Below the pieces are notes generated by a model. The model saw nothing but the letters and a program-made list of their open reading frames with translations. It searched no databases and was not told the DNA's origin. Of a stretch of 64,000 nt of DNA, positions 12,517 through 24,243 are shown in pieces. Origin of the DNA: Strongyloides papillosus (taxonomy: Eukaryota > Nematoda > Chromadorea > Rhabditida > Strongyloididae); the NCBI GenBank assembly GCA_005656395.1, contig SRSI01000020.1, positions 310,001 through 374,000 of the forward strand, given 5' to 3'. A program made the position numbers and the translations under genes. Positions within the stretch are counted from its first letter, which is position 1, and each line of letters starts with the position of its first letter.

Positions 12517-15500
12517 TTATTTACCATTAGTATTAGTAGAAGTTTTATCATTTATCACTATTCGAAACTCATCATTAGAATTACCGATAAGCCAGTATGT
12601 TTTCAGGAGACCTTTTCCTTTTATCATAACTTCACCTCTGCATTCCATTTCAAAACCACCCAATTCTGATAAAAGTCCATACATGTCGGATGACATATGA
12701 ATACATCCCGGCATACCATTACTTTCCATTCTGGAGGCAGTATTAACAGTATCGCCAAATAGACAATATCTTGGCATTTGAAGACCGACAACTCCAGCAA
12801 CAACAGATCCTGTATGAAGACCAACACGAAGATTCAATCTATAATCAGGAAGAAATGATAATTTAAAGGAAGGAAGTGATTCCATGAATCCTAATGCCAT
12901 ATTAGCTATCATTTCACCATGTCTATTTCCATTTCTTATTGGTATGCCAGAAACAACCAAGTATGCATCACCAATCGTTTCAACTTTATATGCATCAAAT
13001 CTTTCAATCAACTCATCAAAGCGACTATAAAGTTGATTCAAAAAACTAACAACTTGTAATGGTGTACATTGTGCACAAAGATTTGTGAAACCAACGACAT
13101 CTGAAAAGAAAACTGTTGCTGACTGGAAATACTCTGGTGCAACAGTTCTTCCACTTTTCAATTCATCAGCTACGCTTTTAGGAATCATTCTATATAATAA
13201 TATGTCACTTTTTTTCTTTTCTTCCATTAATTCTTTTGTCCTTCCCATTACTTCAGATTCCAAATGTGAAGCATAATTTTCCATCTTATTAAACATATAA
13301 TCCATCATACTTATTTTCTTATTATTCATACTATTTTTTATCAATTTTCTTACATCTTCTATTTTATTTCTTTTTAACGGATCCTCATTCCAACAATCTT
13401 TTATTATCATAATTACTTTTCCGATCCATCTTTCAGTTACTTGACAGTTTATTATTGGTCTAAATGCTCCATTTTGGGAATTTTTTATTCTCATTATTAT
13501 ATCATTTTTTGTACTACCAAGGTTATCTCCAGGCCATTCTAATGATTTATTTAATAATTCACTTGATATAATGGCAAAAGAATAAATATCCCCTTCTTTT
13601 GTTCCTAGTAAATTTTGACTTCTTAAAATTTCAGGAGAAGTATATAATTGTTCTAAAAAAGACAACATTTTTTAAAATCATTAAAATTAATAAATTACCT
13701 TCATAAGTTCTTCTTACATTTTTTCTTATAAATGGTAGTCCAAAATTAGATAATTTAATTTGATAATTACTATCAAGTAAACAACATGCTGATGTCAATC
13801 TACCATGACAATTAATTTTTGAAGTATGTATATATTTAATACCAAAAGCAATATCATTCATTAATGCAACCACAAAATAAGGATCGATTTCTCCCATCTT
13901 ACTTCTTAATAAATCTTTCAAATTACCCCTTATACAAAACTTCCAAATTGCAATGACATGAGTTGGTGACTCAGTGAGGCCCAAAAATTTATTCAAACAC
14001 TCATGATCAATATTTCTTAAAGTTCTCAAATGATTCTTCTCTGCTGCTGTGATAACAGCTGGCCCTCGAAATCTTTCACCAACAACAGTCTCATCATTGT
14101 ATCTATAAGCTACATGCCGTCTGTCTTCTCCTTCAACTAGACTTAATCTATTTTTTATATTTTCGTTGTCTGTTACTTCAATATCTCTATTTAGTGATTT
14201 TTGACTTTCACTTATAGAGGCAATACTTTTTCCGTATATCCGCTCATTAGTTTTTATATTTTTAATATCTTCATAATTTATTAACCATAACATATCCAGT
14301 TGGCGTTGTTGACGGATGCGGGATCTTCGAAGAAAAATAATAACTATTATTGAAAAAATAAGTATGGTTATAAATATTACTGAGGCAATTATTATTGTAA
14401 CTAGGTATTCTTCCCAAAATGTTTTAGGGCATTTATCTCCTAAAAATCCACATAAAGGTGTATCTGAAGGTCTAGCAGAACCTTTTCTATTCCACCACAT
14501 TTCAGATTCAGAAGTATTCGAATACTCAGATGTGAAATATGTTTGGTTTTCATTTTTAGTTATAATCATAGATATTTGTCTTTTCGAATCGTTTCCAATA
14601 TATTTTACATAAAAATAACCACTTCTAACAGTATTATTATCTAAAAACACAGCTCCAGAAAAACCATTAAAAAAATAAGCTGAATTGTTTTTCAAAGTAT
14701 CTGCATTAGTGTAAAGGAGTGGAGTTGTTGAGAGAGTCCGATTTAAAGCTAGACCAAAAAGAATTACGGTATCAGCCAAATATGGAGCATAGGTAGAATA
14801 ATGAAAATTAGGATCAACAGCATTTTCTAAACACTCACTTTCATTACAATAAAAAGGATAATCTAACATTCCTAGAGAAATATTTCTAGCAAACTTTGTC
14901 ATATTAACATTGTTTTCTATCATTTTATCAATCTACATTATTATTTTTAGTTTATAGTAACAAAAACTTACAAATAAAGAATATTTAAATGCTTTAAAAG
15001 CATCATTATCTCTATTATCAGATACACCAATAGAATCATTCCATATAGGTATAGCTTGATCACTATTTTCTAGGACAGTATCATTTACATCAACATGTAA
15101 ATAGACATATTCTTCATTTGTCATACCCAAATCATAAGCAGTTAACATTAATTTTCTTATTACTTCATTTGAAGGAATACATACAACGACGATTCTTGCA
15201 ACTTTTGATATAGCTAACAAACTTTCATTCATTGAATTTTTTGAAGAATTTATCTGTCCTGAATAAACAACAACTATATTTGAAGTTGTTAAAACTGTAT
15301 TAACTAAATTAGTTTGCATTTCAGTACATACTGATGAATAATTTGTATTCATGTAGATAATGGCTATTTTTGTCCAATTGAAATGTTCAACTAAACACCT
15401 AACACAGTTTGAATAATCTTCTGCACTTATAGAAGTACTTATAACACTTCTAAATTGATTGGAACTAGCAATATATGTACTTATGGTTGGTCCCCAAAGG

Positions 15501-15970
15501 TAAACAGGAGTTTCGTATGCTGCTCCAATAACAGACATAAAATCAGATAACTCCTTGCAAGAAACACCAAAAAATACATCGACATTATCGTTTTGTAACA
15601 ATTCTATTGTTGTTTTTGTTCCTTGTACCACAGAACAATTTGAGAAACGAAAGTAAAATTTAAAGTTTACCTTTGTGGTATCAATAAAACCAGCATGAAT
15701 TAATTCTTGTAGGCCTATTGTTATGGCAGAAGCTGTCTTGTAATAACCAATTGATTCTTCATATTCAATGTCACCTTTAGGTATGAAAAAACCAATGTTT
15801 ACTGTAATGGGTCCATTAAAAGGAAATGGAGCTCTTTTAGAATAAGATGGCATATCAAAGTTTTCCATTATCTCTGTGGTATTTAGAAGACTTGGAGACA
15901 AAGTTGAATTTGTTTGTTGACCATTTATTAAATTTAATAGTGCTATCAGTAATAAAATTCTTAATAACAT
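12517..15970 (-). CDS. Receptor-type guanylate cyclase, diverged paralogue at the head of the array
   Basis: Three exons: 15970-14972, 14932-13699 and 13652-12517, with 39- and 46-bp introns; 1122 aa. The second intron sits at the same place and phase as the single intron of the array copies (…YEEQLYTSPE…); the first, in the ectodomain after residue 333, is absent from them. Signal peptide about 1-17, ectodomain, TM with hydrophobic core TIIIASVIFITILIFSIIV, pseudokinase domain, coiled coil and a complete cyclase domain with FFSDVVGFT, VETIGDAYLV and RYCLFGD. Ectodomain and kinase-like domain are strongly diverged from the array copies, while the cyclase domain is nearly identical, down to a 153-bp stretch (12607-12759) without a nucleotide change. 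A different ligand but the same output is the likely reading. Confidence 0.93.
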
Positions 15971-17289
15971 TTTTTAAAAATATTTAAATACAAAAATTGA
16001 GAAAAAAAAAATTTTAATATTTTACTGTATGTTATTCTTTTTTTATAGATATATGGTTAAAGATTTGATAATTTAAGTGAATAAATATTTCCTTTAATGA
16101 GGTATATGTGTTTTTGAGGATGTATTAAAGGATTTTCGCCTTATTTTATAAGGGAAAACAGTCTTTTATCATTTTTTTAAAATAAAGGTAGTTGTCTGAA
16201 AGTTACCTAGACAATATATTCTATATAGATTTTTGATTTATTTTTTACTTTTTAAACAGAATGATGCTATTATTTTTGTCTTGAAAGTAAATTATTTCTA
16301 AAAGTTGTTGATACATTTAATAACATGTTATAATTTATCTTTCAACCCACGATTTTAAAAATTTTAATAAAACAAAAGTTTTTAAAAGAATTTTACATTC
16401 CCAAAAAAAAACCTTTAACTATTTTGATAATGATTAAATTTACTTTTAAAGATCACTGTTAATTTATAAGTCATAAAAGTATTTAACGCAATTGATAAAA
16501 AATATATTATTTTTGAAAAATTTCAAGGACGCAAAATTTCATTTGTTTTTCCGTACTAAAATACCATAATTTTATTAAGAATTATTTTGTTTTAGGAATA
16601 TTTATGGTTAGTTGAGTATAAAAGAAGTTGTTATGTAAGAAATTACCAGTTTTGTAGTTAAGTATTTTTAGAAATTTCACTTATAAATTTACTAATTAAT
16701 TTTTTTTGAAAAAAAATAAGCATTAATACTTTTTCTTAAGAATACCAAAAAGCATGACATTTCAGTAACTTGAAAATAATGAAAAAATGTCAAATTATAT
16801 ATAAATAATAAAAGCAATTAATATACACAAATTGAAGTAGTAAACAAACACAAAGTATTTTTTTTATAAACCACAACCTTTTTATCATTTATTACTGATC
16901 TATGTATTTTAAACATTTAGATACAAATATAATAAGAAGTTTTCGATATTTTTATATAATGCATATTATATTAATTTTTGTTATTCTCTTCTTATTATAT
17001 TTTTTGTATAATTAAATATTTTAACTAAACGCAAACAAAAAGGGCGAAACTTTAATCCCCATTATTAACAATAACATTGATATTATATAGTAACGTTACC
17101 AGGATATACTATTATCAATTAAATTTTCATATATTTATGTTAAAAATCTAGCTATTTTATGACCTTCAAAAAATAATTTTCAATTAATCATTGATAGTAA
17201 TAATTTTGGTTTATAAACAAAATTTTTTTAATTATCAATATTTTGAATTCGAAACAATGTTATGGTGTCAAAATAAAAATAAAAGCAAT
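15971..17289. other. Intergenic, A+T-rich, no gene seen
   Basis: About 1.3 kb between the start of the diverged rGC gene and the stop of the first GST, both on the minus strand. It should hold the rGC promoter and the GST 3' flank. No open frame with coding character, tRNA-like fold or repeat was recognised. Confidence 0.6.
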
Positions 17290-17916
17290 TTAAGGGAATA
17301 ATTTTTCCTCTCTGGTTTGAAGATAGGGTTTCAATTGTTCATTTTTACTAACTCTATCGTAGAACTTCTCTAATTCTGGAAAATCGTTTAAAACAGATTC
17401 AGATATTAATTTTTTAAAGTAAAGAAGACTTTGGAACACTGCAAAGTCAGCTAATGTAATCTTCTTCCCGACAAAATAACCACTTCCATTCTTCTTTAAA
17501 AATCCTTCGAAACGTTTAAGTCCTGGAACACCATGCTCTTCGAATAATTTTTTTAATAATTCAGCTTTTTTTGTTGGGTCTTTTTCAAAGAATGCTGGTC
17601 TGAGATTGTTCATAACATCATCAACTGAAAGAATGTATTGATCAACTTGAGCAGCTTCAAAATCATCATCTCCAATAAGTCCAAATTGTCTGGCTAAAAA
17701 CTTCTCAATAGCTCTTGATTGGAAAAGGATTTTTCCATCTACTTCTAATACTGGTAGCTGTCCAAAAGGTTGTTTTTCTTTTAAAGCTGGCCAATCTTCA
17801 AATTTAACTCTTTTATCTGTAAATTTAACTCCAGCATAATTAAATAGCATTCTTGTGACTTCGGCTTTTCCCATTAAGTCAAAGTAGGTTAAGGTATATT
17901 GTGGAATAACAGGCAT
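17290..17916 (-). CDS. Glutathione S-transferase, sigma class (copy A)
   Basis: A single-exon, 208-aa cytosolic GST, the usual length for the nematode sigma class. It conjugates glutathione to electrophiles and lipid peroxidation products, or acts as a prostaglandin-D synthase-like enzyme (family knowledge). The N-terminal thioredoxin fold has the catalytic-Tyr region LTYFDLMGKAEVTR, the cis-Pro segment GQLPVLEVDG and the glutathione-binding QSRAIEKFLA. The all-helical C-terminal domain has the N-capping GYFVGKKITLADF motif. The start is the first ATG of the frame and fits the family N-terminus. A second, more diverged GST follows upstream on the same strand 1.05 kb away, so this is a local duplicate pair. 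Confidence 0.95.
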   Translation of the reverse strand: MPVIPQYTLTYFDLMGKAEVTRMLFNYAGVKFTDKRVKFEDWPALKEKQPFGQLPVLEVDGKILFQSRAIEKFLARQFGLIGDDDFEAAQVDQYILSVDDVMNNLRPAFFEKDPTKKAELLKKLFEEHGVPGLKRFEGFLKKNGSGYFVGKKITLADFAVFQSLLYFKKLISESVLNDFPELEKFYDRVSKNEQLKPYLQTREEKLFP

Positions 17917-18964
17917 AGTTATATTTGTAAATAAAAAACTTTAGGTAGAAAGTTTATGAACGTTGTTACAACAAAAACCTTGCTATTTATATATTTACCC
18001 TATCATTCTAGAAAATTCTTTTTGTTTACTCTTCTAATCTTTTAGATAGCGAAATGTGACAAACATATATATATTTCTTTATGGTTGAGAGAGATAAAAA
18101 ATTATATTTTATTTTATAAAATTGGTTATAATACTATTATAAAACGTAAGAACGTAATTCTCATAAAATGATGCAATTTTTAAATAAATATAAATAATCT
18201 TGCGCTTTTTATTTCCAATATTTTATAACCTATGCAACTTTAATATCACTATCAAAAGTAACTTATCATTTTATGCGATTTCTGTGAAGAAATTTGTTAA
18301 AATAGTGTTTAGTATCGAGAATGTAAACAAAAAAAACCTTATCATTTATAAATGATGTGGTATCAAAAATAAATAATCAAAGTATCCTTGAAAGTGTTTA
18401 ACAGTTGATAAATCTTTTTTGAGTCGTAATATGAATATTTTACATATATTGACCTACCATTATCAAATGATATATGATTCACATGATAAACTAATATTAG
18501 GTTTTTTATATTATTTTTAATATTTTAAGTTATGTTTTATAGATATAATTTTCCTTAATGTAGTATTTGCTTTATATATTCATAATTAAAATGTGTTTTT
18601 ATTATTTTGATTTATAAATGGACTTAAAATTGAATGATTATTTTTTTGTCAAATAATAACACATGAAACTGATTGATGTTATGTTATGTATATTGTTTTA
18701 ATGATAAAAATATTTTAAGAGAGTAATTAGCACGATATCAAAAGTATATCAATTCAACATTTATGACCTAAATTTTGATAAAGTGCAAAATATATGGTAA
18801 AAAGGAATTGTTTACTATACATATACAGAAAAATATCAAAAAATTTTAAATCATAATAAATTTCCTATCTTTAATGATAATTAATTACGTAGGTAAATAT
18901 TATTAAATAAATATTGAGAAAAGATAGTAAAAATAAAAAAGAATTAATAAAAATCATCGTATCT
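17917..18964. other. Intergenic between the two GST genes, A+T-rich
   Basis: About 1.05 kb holding the promoter of GST copy A and the 3' flank of copy B. Several TTATCA/TGATAA words occur (for example near 18265 and 18340), which would suit GATA-type intestinal factors, but such words are common in DNA this A+T-rich and no enrichment can be claimed. No coding sequence was seen. Confidence 0.5.
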
Positions 18965-19588
18965 TTAAAAAGGATGATTCCTTCTAGTATTAATGTAACT
19001 CATTAATTTTTCATCTTGAATCATCATGTTATAAAATTTATCTAATTTTTCAAAATCTTCAAGTATTGAGGGAGAAAGTCGATTTTTACAGAACCACAAG
19101 AAATGGAACATAGCTAAATCAGCAAGTGTTATTTTATTTCCCACAAAGTGTAATGTTTTATTGACACTTAATAATTTCTCAAAACATTTTAATGCTGGTG
19201 TAATAGAATTTTTTATTAATTCTTTAGTCATCCAAACTTTTTGGGTAGAATTTTTTGCTTCAACCAGAATATTGAAATTTAACATAACATCATTGATGCT
19301 GAGTAATATTTGATCAATTTGGGCATCCTCAAAATCATTTGCTCCCATATATCCAAATTGTTTGGCTAAGTATTTTTCTATTGCTGCAGATTGAAAAAGT
19401 GTTTTTCCATCAAATTCAAGTACAGGTAGTTGTTGAAATGGCATTGAATCTTTTATAGTATCCCATTCATGTGATAAAACTCTAACATCGATAAAATTTA
19501 TTCTTGCATAGTTAAATAATATCCTACTAAGTTCACCTCTACCGAATTTATCAAAGTATATTAATTTATAACAAACCTTATCAGACAT
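18965..19588 (-). CDS. Glutathione S-transferase, sigma class (copy B)
   Basis: A single-exon sigma-class GST of 207 aa, starting at the MSDKVCYKLIYFD methionine (19588). The frame is open for 32 more codons upstream, but those encode an A+T-rich hydrophobic run unlike any GST N-terminus, so the inner ATG is chosen. It keeps the Tyr region (LIYFDKFGRGELSR), FQQLPVLEFDG, the glutathione-binding QSAAIEKYLA and the FVGNKITLADLA N-cap. It is clearly diverged from copy A, so the duplication is old. If the upstream ATG were used, a membrane anchor would result; this is unlikely. Confidence 0.9.
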   Translation of the reverse strand: MSDKVCYKLIYFDKFGRGELSRILFNYARINFIDVRVLSHEWDTIKDSMPFQQLPVLEFDGKTLFQSAAIEKYLAKQFGYMGANDFEDAQIDQILLSINDVMLNFNILVEAKNSTQKVWMTKELIKNSITPALKCFEKLLSVNKTLHFVGNKITLADLAMFHFLWFCKNRLSPSILEDFEKLDKFYNMMIQDEKLMSYINTRRNHPF

Positions 19589-22500
19589 TATTTTTAAATA
19601 TCTATAATTAAAAAATAAATAGTTATTATTACACAAATAAACAATAAAATTGTATAATATAATAAGAAGTATTATGATAAACAACTAATTATTTTACAAT
19701 CCTATTGTATGATTTTTATAGTAAAATAGGAAAAAATGTAATGAGTACAAGATGTGAACCATTTTGATAAGTTAATTCCTTTTAAAAGACGATAAAGGTT
19801 ATATATTATTAATGTTGACTGCTCAGATTGTACCACGTGAGTTTAATAAAATTAAAAATAACTTAAATAACCAATGTTACAAATTGACAAAAAAAGAATT
19901 TTTACTTTGATTTGTTATTACTCAATGTGGAAATTATATTATTTTTAACATTAAAATTTTCACATCAATATCGCAAAATAAATTTTTATCATATATCTAA
20001 AATTAACTATAATCTTATACAATTTATTTCTTTTCACATGTATTATAATAAAACGTTTACATTAAAGAATATTATTAAAGATAAGAAATTCATTAATTTA
20101 ATCTGCTTCTATTTAACGATACAAACAGATATTGTTTTTATCTCAACTCTAAATTATAAAATATCATTTTATACATGGTTAATTTTTATATCTCTTATAT
20201 TATTTTTAATCATTTCTGTATTTATAAAATAAATATCTCTATCATTAAATTTGTTTTAACTATAACATTGACAAAATATTTTTTAAAATTTTATCCGTTT
20301 TTAATAAATAACGAAAAAAATCAATTATTTTAAAAATTACCAAAACAAAATTGACAAAAAAGTATATTAAAATTTGTATCACTTTAAAAATACTAAAAAT
20401 TCACTTAACTTATTCTCATTTGCATTAAATCTTTTTGTTTTTCATCTTCAATATCAAGCACAATTTAGAATACAATTTATCTCTGTATTTTATAAAAAAT
20501 TGGAAAAGATATTTTGTGAACAATTAAAGTGGTTATAAAAACTTGTTTCCACTTTATCAATACACATATATATAAATGGCAATGTTTTTCATTTCAACAT
20601 TTTATTCACTCTCTTCATCACAAGAATCTTTTTCTTATTTAATTTATTAAATATTTATTGTATGTTGGCTAAACTTATCATGTTAAATACTTATTTTCAT
20701 GCAAAAATATAACTTTTAAGGCTTGGGACATTCTTATAATACCATAGAGAATTTATTTATAATTTATAACAAAATTTTATGTCCTACTTTTCTTTTTAAA
20801 TTAATGATAAAAATTCAATTCAACAATGTAAATTTTTTTTTAAATAAAATGTTAATGTTTATTGTCACAGAAATATTTAGAAAATGACTAAACTTCAACT
20901 GACCTTTCTTAAATAGTACTTATAAGACATTATTAAAATAATGAGAAAAAATTTCATTTAAATATTTGAGAATTTAATCTTCCATAAATTTTTTAATATA
21001 GGTGAGATTAGTATAAATAAGAAGTCTTAAATTGTATAATTATTTTTTTAATTACACTTTGTCATTTAATAATATGTTCATAATTTATATTTTTTCTCGG
21101 TAAAGTATTAATGTTGGAAAATCTTTTATAATCATTTTTCTGATCATTTTAAAAATAAACAAAAATAAATTTCTATTTCATTTATACCTTAAAAAAATGA
21201 TCTTTTTACATTATTAAATATTTTAGTCATTATCATTTATCTTCTTAACATAATTCATCAAATATACATTTATTTATATGTAATACATTTTTATTAGATA
21301 ATATCAATAATGTTTTCATCCGGAATATAATTATGACTCTATTCAAATATTTTTAAATATACAACACTAAAATTAAAGCTATTATATTAGTAGTAGATAA
21401 GCACAAATATAAATGTATGTTGTGTATTACTTTTATCAAAATTTTATTAAAACAATGACTATCTTTTCAATATTTCATATTTCAGGCAAACTTTCTAATG
21501 TGTTAATGACAAATATTCCCAATTTTCTGAAAAATAATGTCCCCTAATTATATTTATTTTACTTTTAAATTGTTTAATGGGATAAAATATTATTTTTTTT
21601 TATTTATAAAAAAATCAATGACTATTTTATAATGCAAATAAGTTAATGTGACACATTAAACAATGGTTTCCTTAAATTTTTCTAAAAATATTAAAATAAA
21701 CTATTATTTAAATATTATTAATATATAAATTATCTTTTGTGATTTATTTGTTTTATGTGGCAGCTGGTATTATTACTAACAGATTTTGTCTTTGTAAACA
21801 TTTAATATAAAAAAAAATTTCCTTTTTAAACATATTTGTTGGATTTTACTTAAATCTTGAAACAATATTTTATATAAAAACATTTATTCAACTAAAAAAT
21901 GACAACTAGAAATAAAGTAATTTGATTTTAAATCCTCAATTTATAATGTAAATCATACACTTATATTATATTTATGTAAATTTATTTACACATTATTTTT
22001 TCAAATATCCTTATACATAAAATATAACAAACCTTATTCAAAACTGATTGCCACACTTATACTGTCATCAGTGACAATATTTCTACTGACCTACACTTGC
22101 ATATTTACAAACACAATATCGTGATCTTTTCAAACATACTTACTATACCTCTTTTATACTATTATTTTGAAGAAAAACAATTTTTAAGTAAAAATACAAA
22201 TTTTTGATAGATTTTATAATATAATTAATTATCAATTGTACATTTTCTATCATAATGTTCATTTTCTCTGTTGTTAGCTTTTATTCATATATTATTAAAA
22301 TTTTTTACAGATAATAAGAGACAAAACAGTTAATTTTACCATTAATAAAAAAATACACTATTGTTCATAAATCAGCAATAAATTTAAAACATACTTTTTC
22401 TTATTAATAGACGCCATCATATAGATTTACTTATTTATTACTCCATTTAGCAGTTTGTAAGCAATATATTACTTTAGTGAAAGCATTATTTATTGATTAT

Positions 22501-22606
22501 ATTACTATGTACAACTTGTACTTTCATCTAATATTGACAATATTTAGAATATTTTTTTGAGTATTTAATATATAGAATTTTTTATGTAGTTAATATATTC
22601 ATTATA
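19589..22606. other. Intergenic, A+T-rich, no gene seen
   Basis: About 3.0 kb with no supported gene. The longest open frame (around 19912-20232, plus) does not start with ATG and encodes only Ile/Leu/Phe/Lys-rich sequence typical of random A+T-rich DNA. The distal end must contain the mannosidase promoter. Confidence 0.55.
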
Positions 22607-24243
22607 ATGGGGATTTTTTCTAGGATGAGAACAGTGTATTTCAATAGAAAATCACTGTTTATACTGCTAGTAATTGTTGGAATTTCAATCCTATGTATTA
22701 TAACAATCTTAAATTCCAATGATGGCAGTTATAATATTATTTTTAAAAATGATGAATACGATAAAACACTAATGACTAAAGAAAAATCAAAACTAAATGT
22801 AAAAGATATTAATGCAAGGAAATTTTTGACAAGTAATAAAAGTAGTAAGTGTTTTTTCCTATACCATATTTAAAAAAAAATTTTATATTAGATGAAAAAG
22901 CAGAATTTGTTAAAAGGATGATGAAACATGCTTGGGATGGATATAAAAAATACGCATGGGGTGCCAATGAGTTAAATTCTATTCACAAAATGGCATCAAG
23001 TCAAGAAATATTTGGAGGGCCAAAGATGCCTGCGACTATTGTTGATGCAGCTGATACTTTGTATATAATGGATATGATGAAAGAATATGGTGAAGCTGAA
23101 GAATATTTATTTAAAAATTTTAAAAAAACAGACGCAGTGAGGAACTTATCTGTATTTGAAATAACTATTCGTTTCATCGGTGGATTTCTTTCATTATTTG
23201 CATTGACTAATAAAGAAAAATATAAGATTTTTGCTAAAGAAGTTGCTGATTTATTGTTGATAGCTTTTAACTCTCCAACTGGTTTACCGTATAATGTTGT
23301 TGTACCTAAAGACAATAGAACAATGAATTATGGTTGGGTTACAAATACGGCACATATTCTTGCAGATGTTGGTACATTACACCTCGAATTTGAATATCTT
23401 TCTCATATTACTGGAAATCCTATTTATCGTGACAAAGTTGTTAATGTGCGTGATATAATTGAAAAACAAGAAAAAGTTGATAATTTATATGGTCTTTACC
23501 TAAGCAAAGATACTGGAAAATTTGTTACAAGGGAAGTATCTCTTGGGGCTATGGGCGATTCTTTTTATGAGTATTTACTCAAAGAATGGCTTATTTTGGA
23601 TAAAAAAGATAATATCGCATACGATATGTATAAAAAAGCGTCTAAGAATATTAGAAAAAAAATGATTATTAAATCAAAAGGAAATCTTACATATTTAGTT
23701 GAACTCAGGAACGGAAAGATTGTAAATAAAATGAGTCATTTATCATGTTTTGCGGTTGGGATGTTTGCTCTTGAAGCACACCACTCAACAGACGAGGCTG
23801 AAAAAAAAGAAATTATGGAGTTGGCGGAAGAGTTAGGTAATACGTGTTATCAAAGTTATAAGCGTTCTGAGACGGGTCTTGGTCCTGAAATGTTTCACTT
23901 TGACTCAACCCGAGATGCGATTAGCTTATCTGGTGAAGTTCAATATTATTTGAGACCGGAAGTAATAGAAGGAATTTATTATCTTTACAAGCTAACTGGT
24001 AAAGAAAAATATCAAGACTGGAACTGGGAGATTGCACAAAATATAGAAAAATGGTGTAAAAACGATGCTGGTTATCATGGAATCAGAAATGTCTATGACT
24101 CAAAAATGGGTTTTGATCCAACACAACAAAGTTTTTTCCTTGCCGAAACATTAAAGTATTTATATCTTACTTTTGCTGAAGATAAAATCCCCTTGGATAG
24201 ATGGGTTTTTAATACAGAAGCTCATCCATTACCAATTCATTAG
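22607..24243 (+). CDS. Golgi class I alpha-1,2-mannosidase (GH47)
   Basis: Trims Man9/Man8 N-glycans to Man5 in the Golgi (family knowledge: MAN1A/MAN1B-type). Exons 22607-22844 and 22892-24243 joined by a 47-bp phase-1 intron give 529 aa. Type II topology: short cytosolic tail, TM about 16-35 (SLFILLVIVGISILCIITIL), brief stem, catalytic (alpha/alpha)7 domain from about residue 80. GH47 hallmarks are in order: MMKHAWDGYKKYAWGANEL, IVDAADTLYIM, FEITIRFIGGFLS, DSFYEYLLKEW, RPEVIEGIYYLYKLTGKEKY, QQSFFLAETLKYLYL and the C-terminal FNTEAHPLPIH, whose Thr (about 521) is the calcium ligand. The stem is shorter than in mammalian Golgi enzymes. The QQSFFLAETLKYLYL form resembles Golgi MAN1A more than the ER enzyme. 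Confidence 0.94.

Noticed and set aside
19912..20232. 106-codon plus-strand frame
   Set aside because: No ATG start; composition is Ile/Phe/Lys/Asn-rich A+T noise; no motif or splice context.
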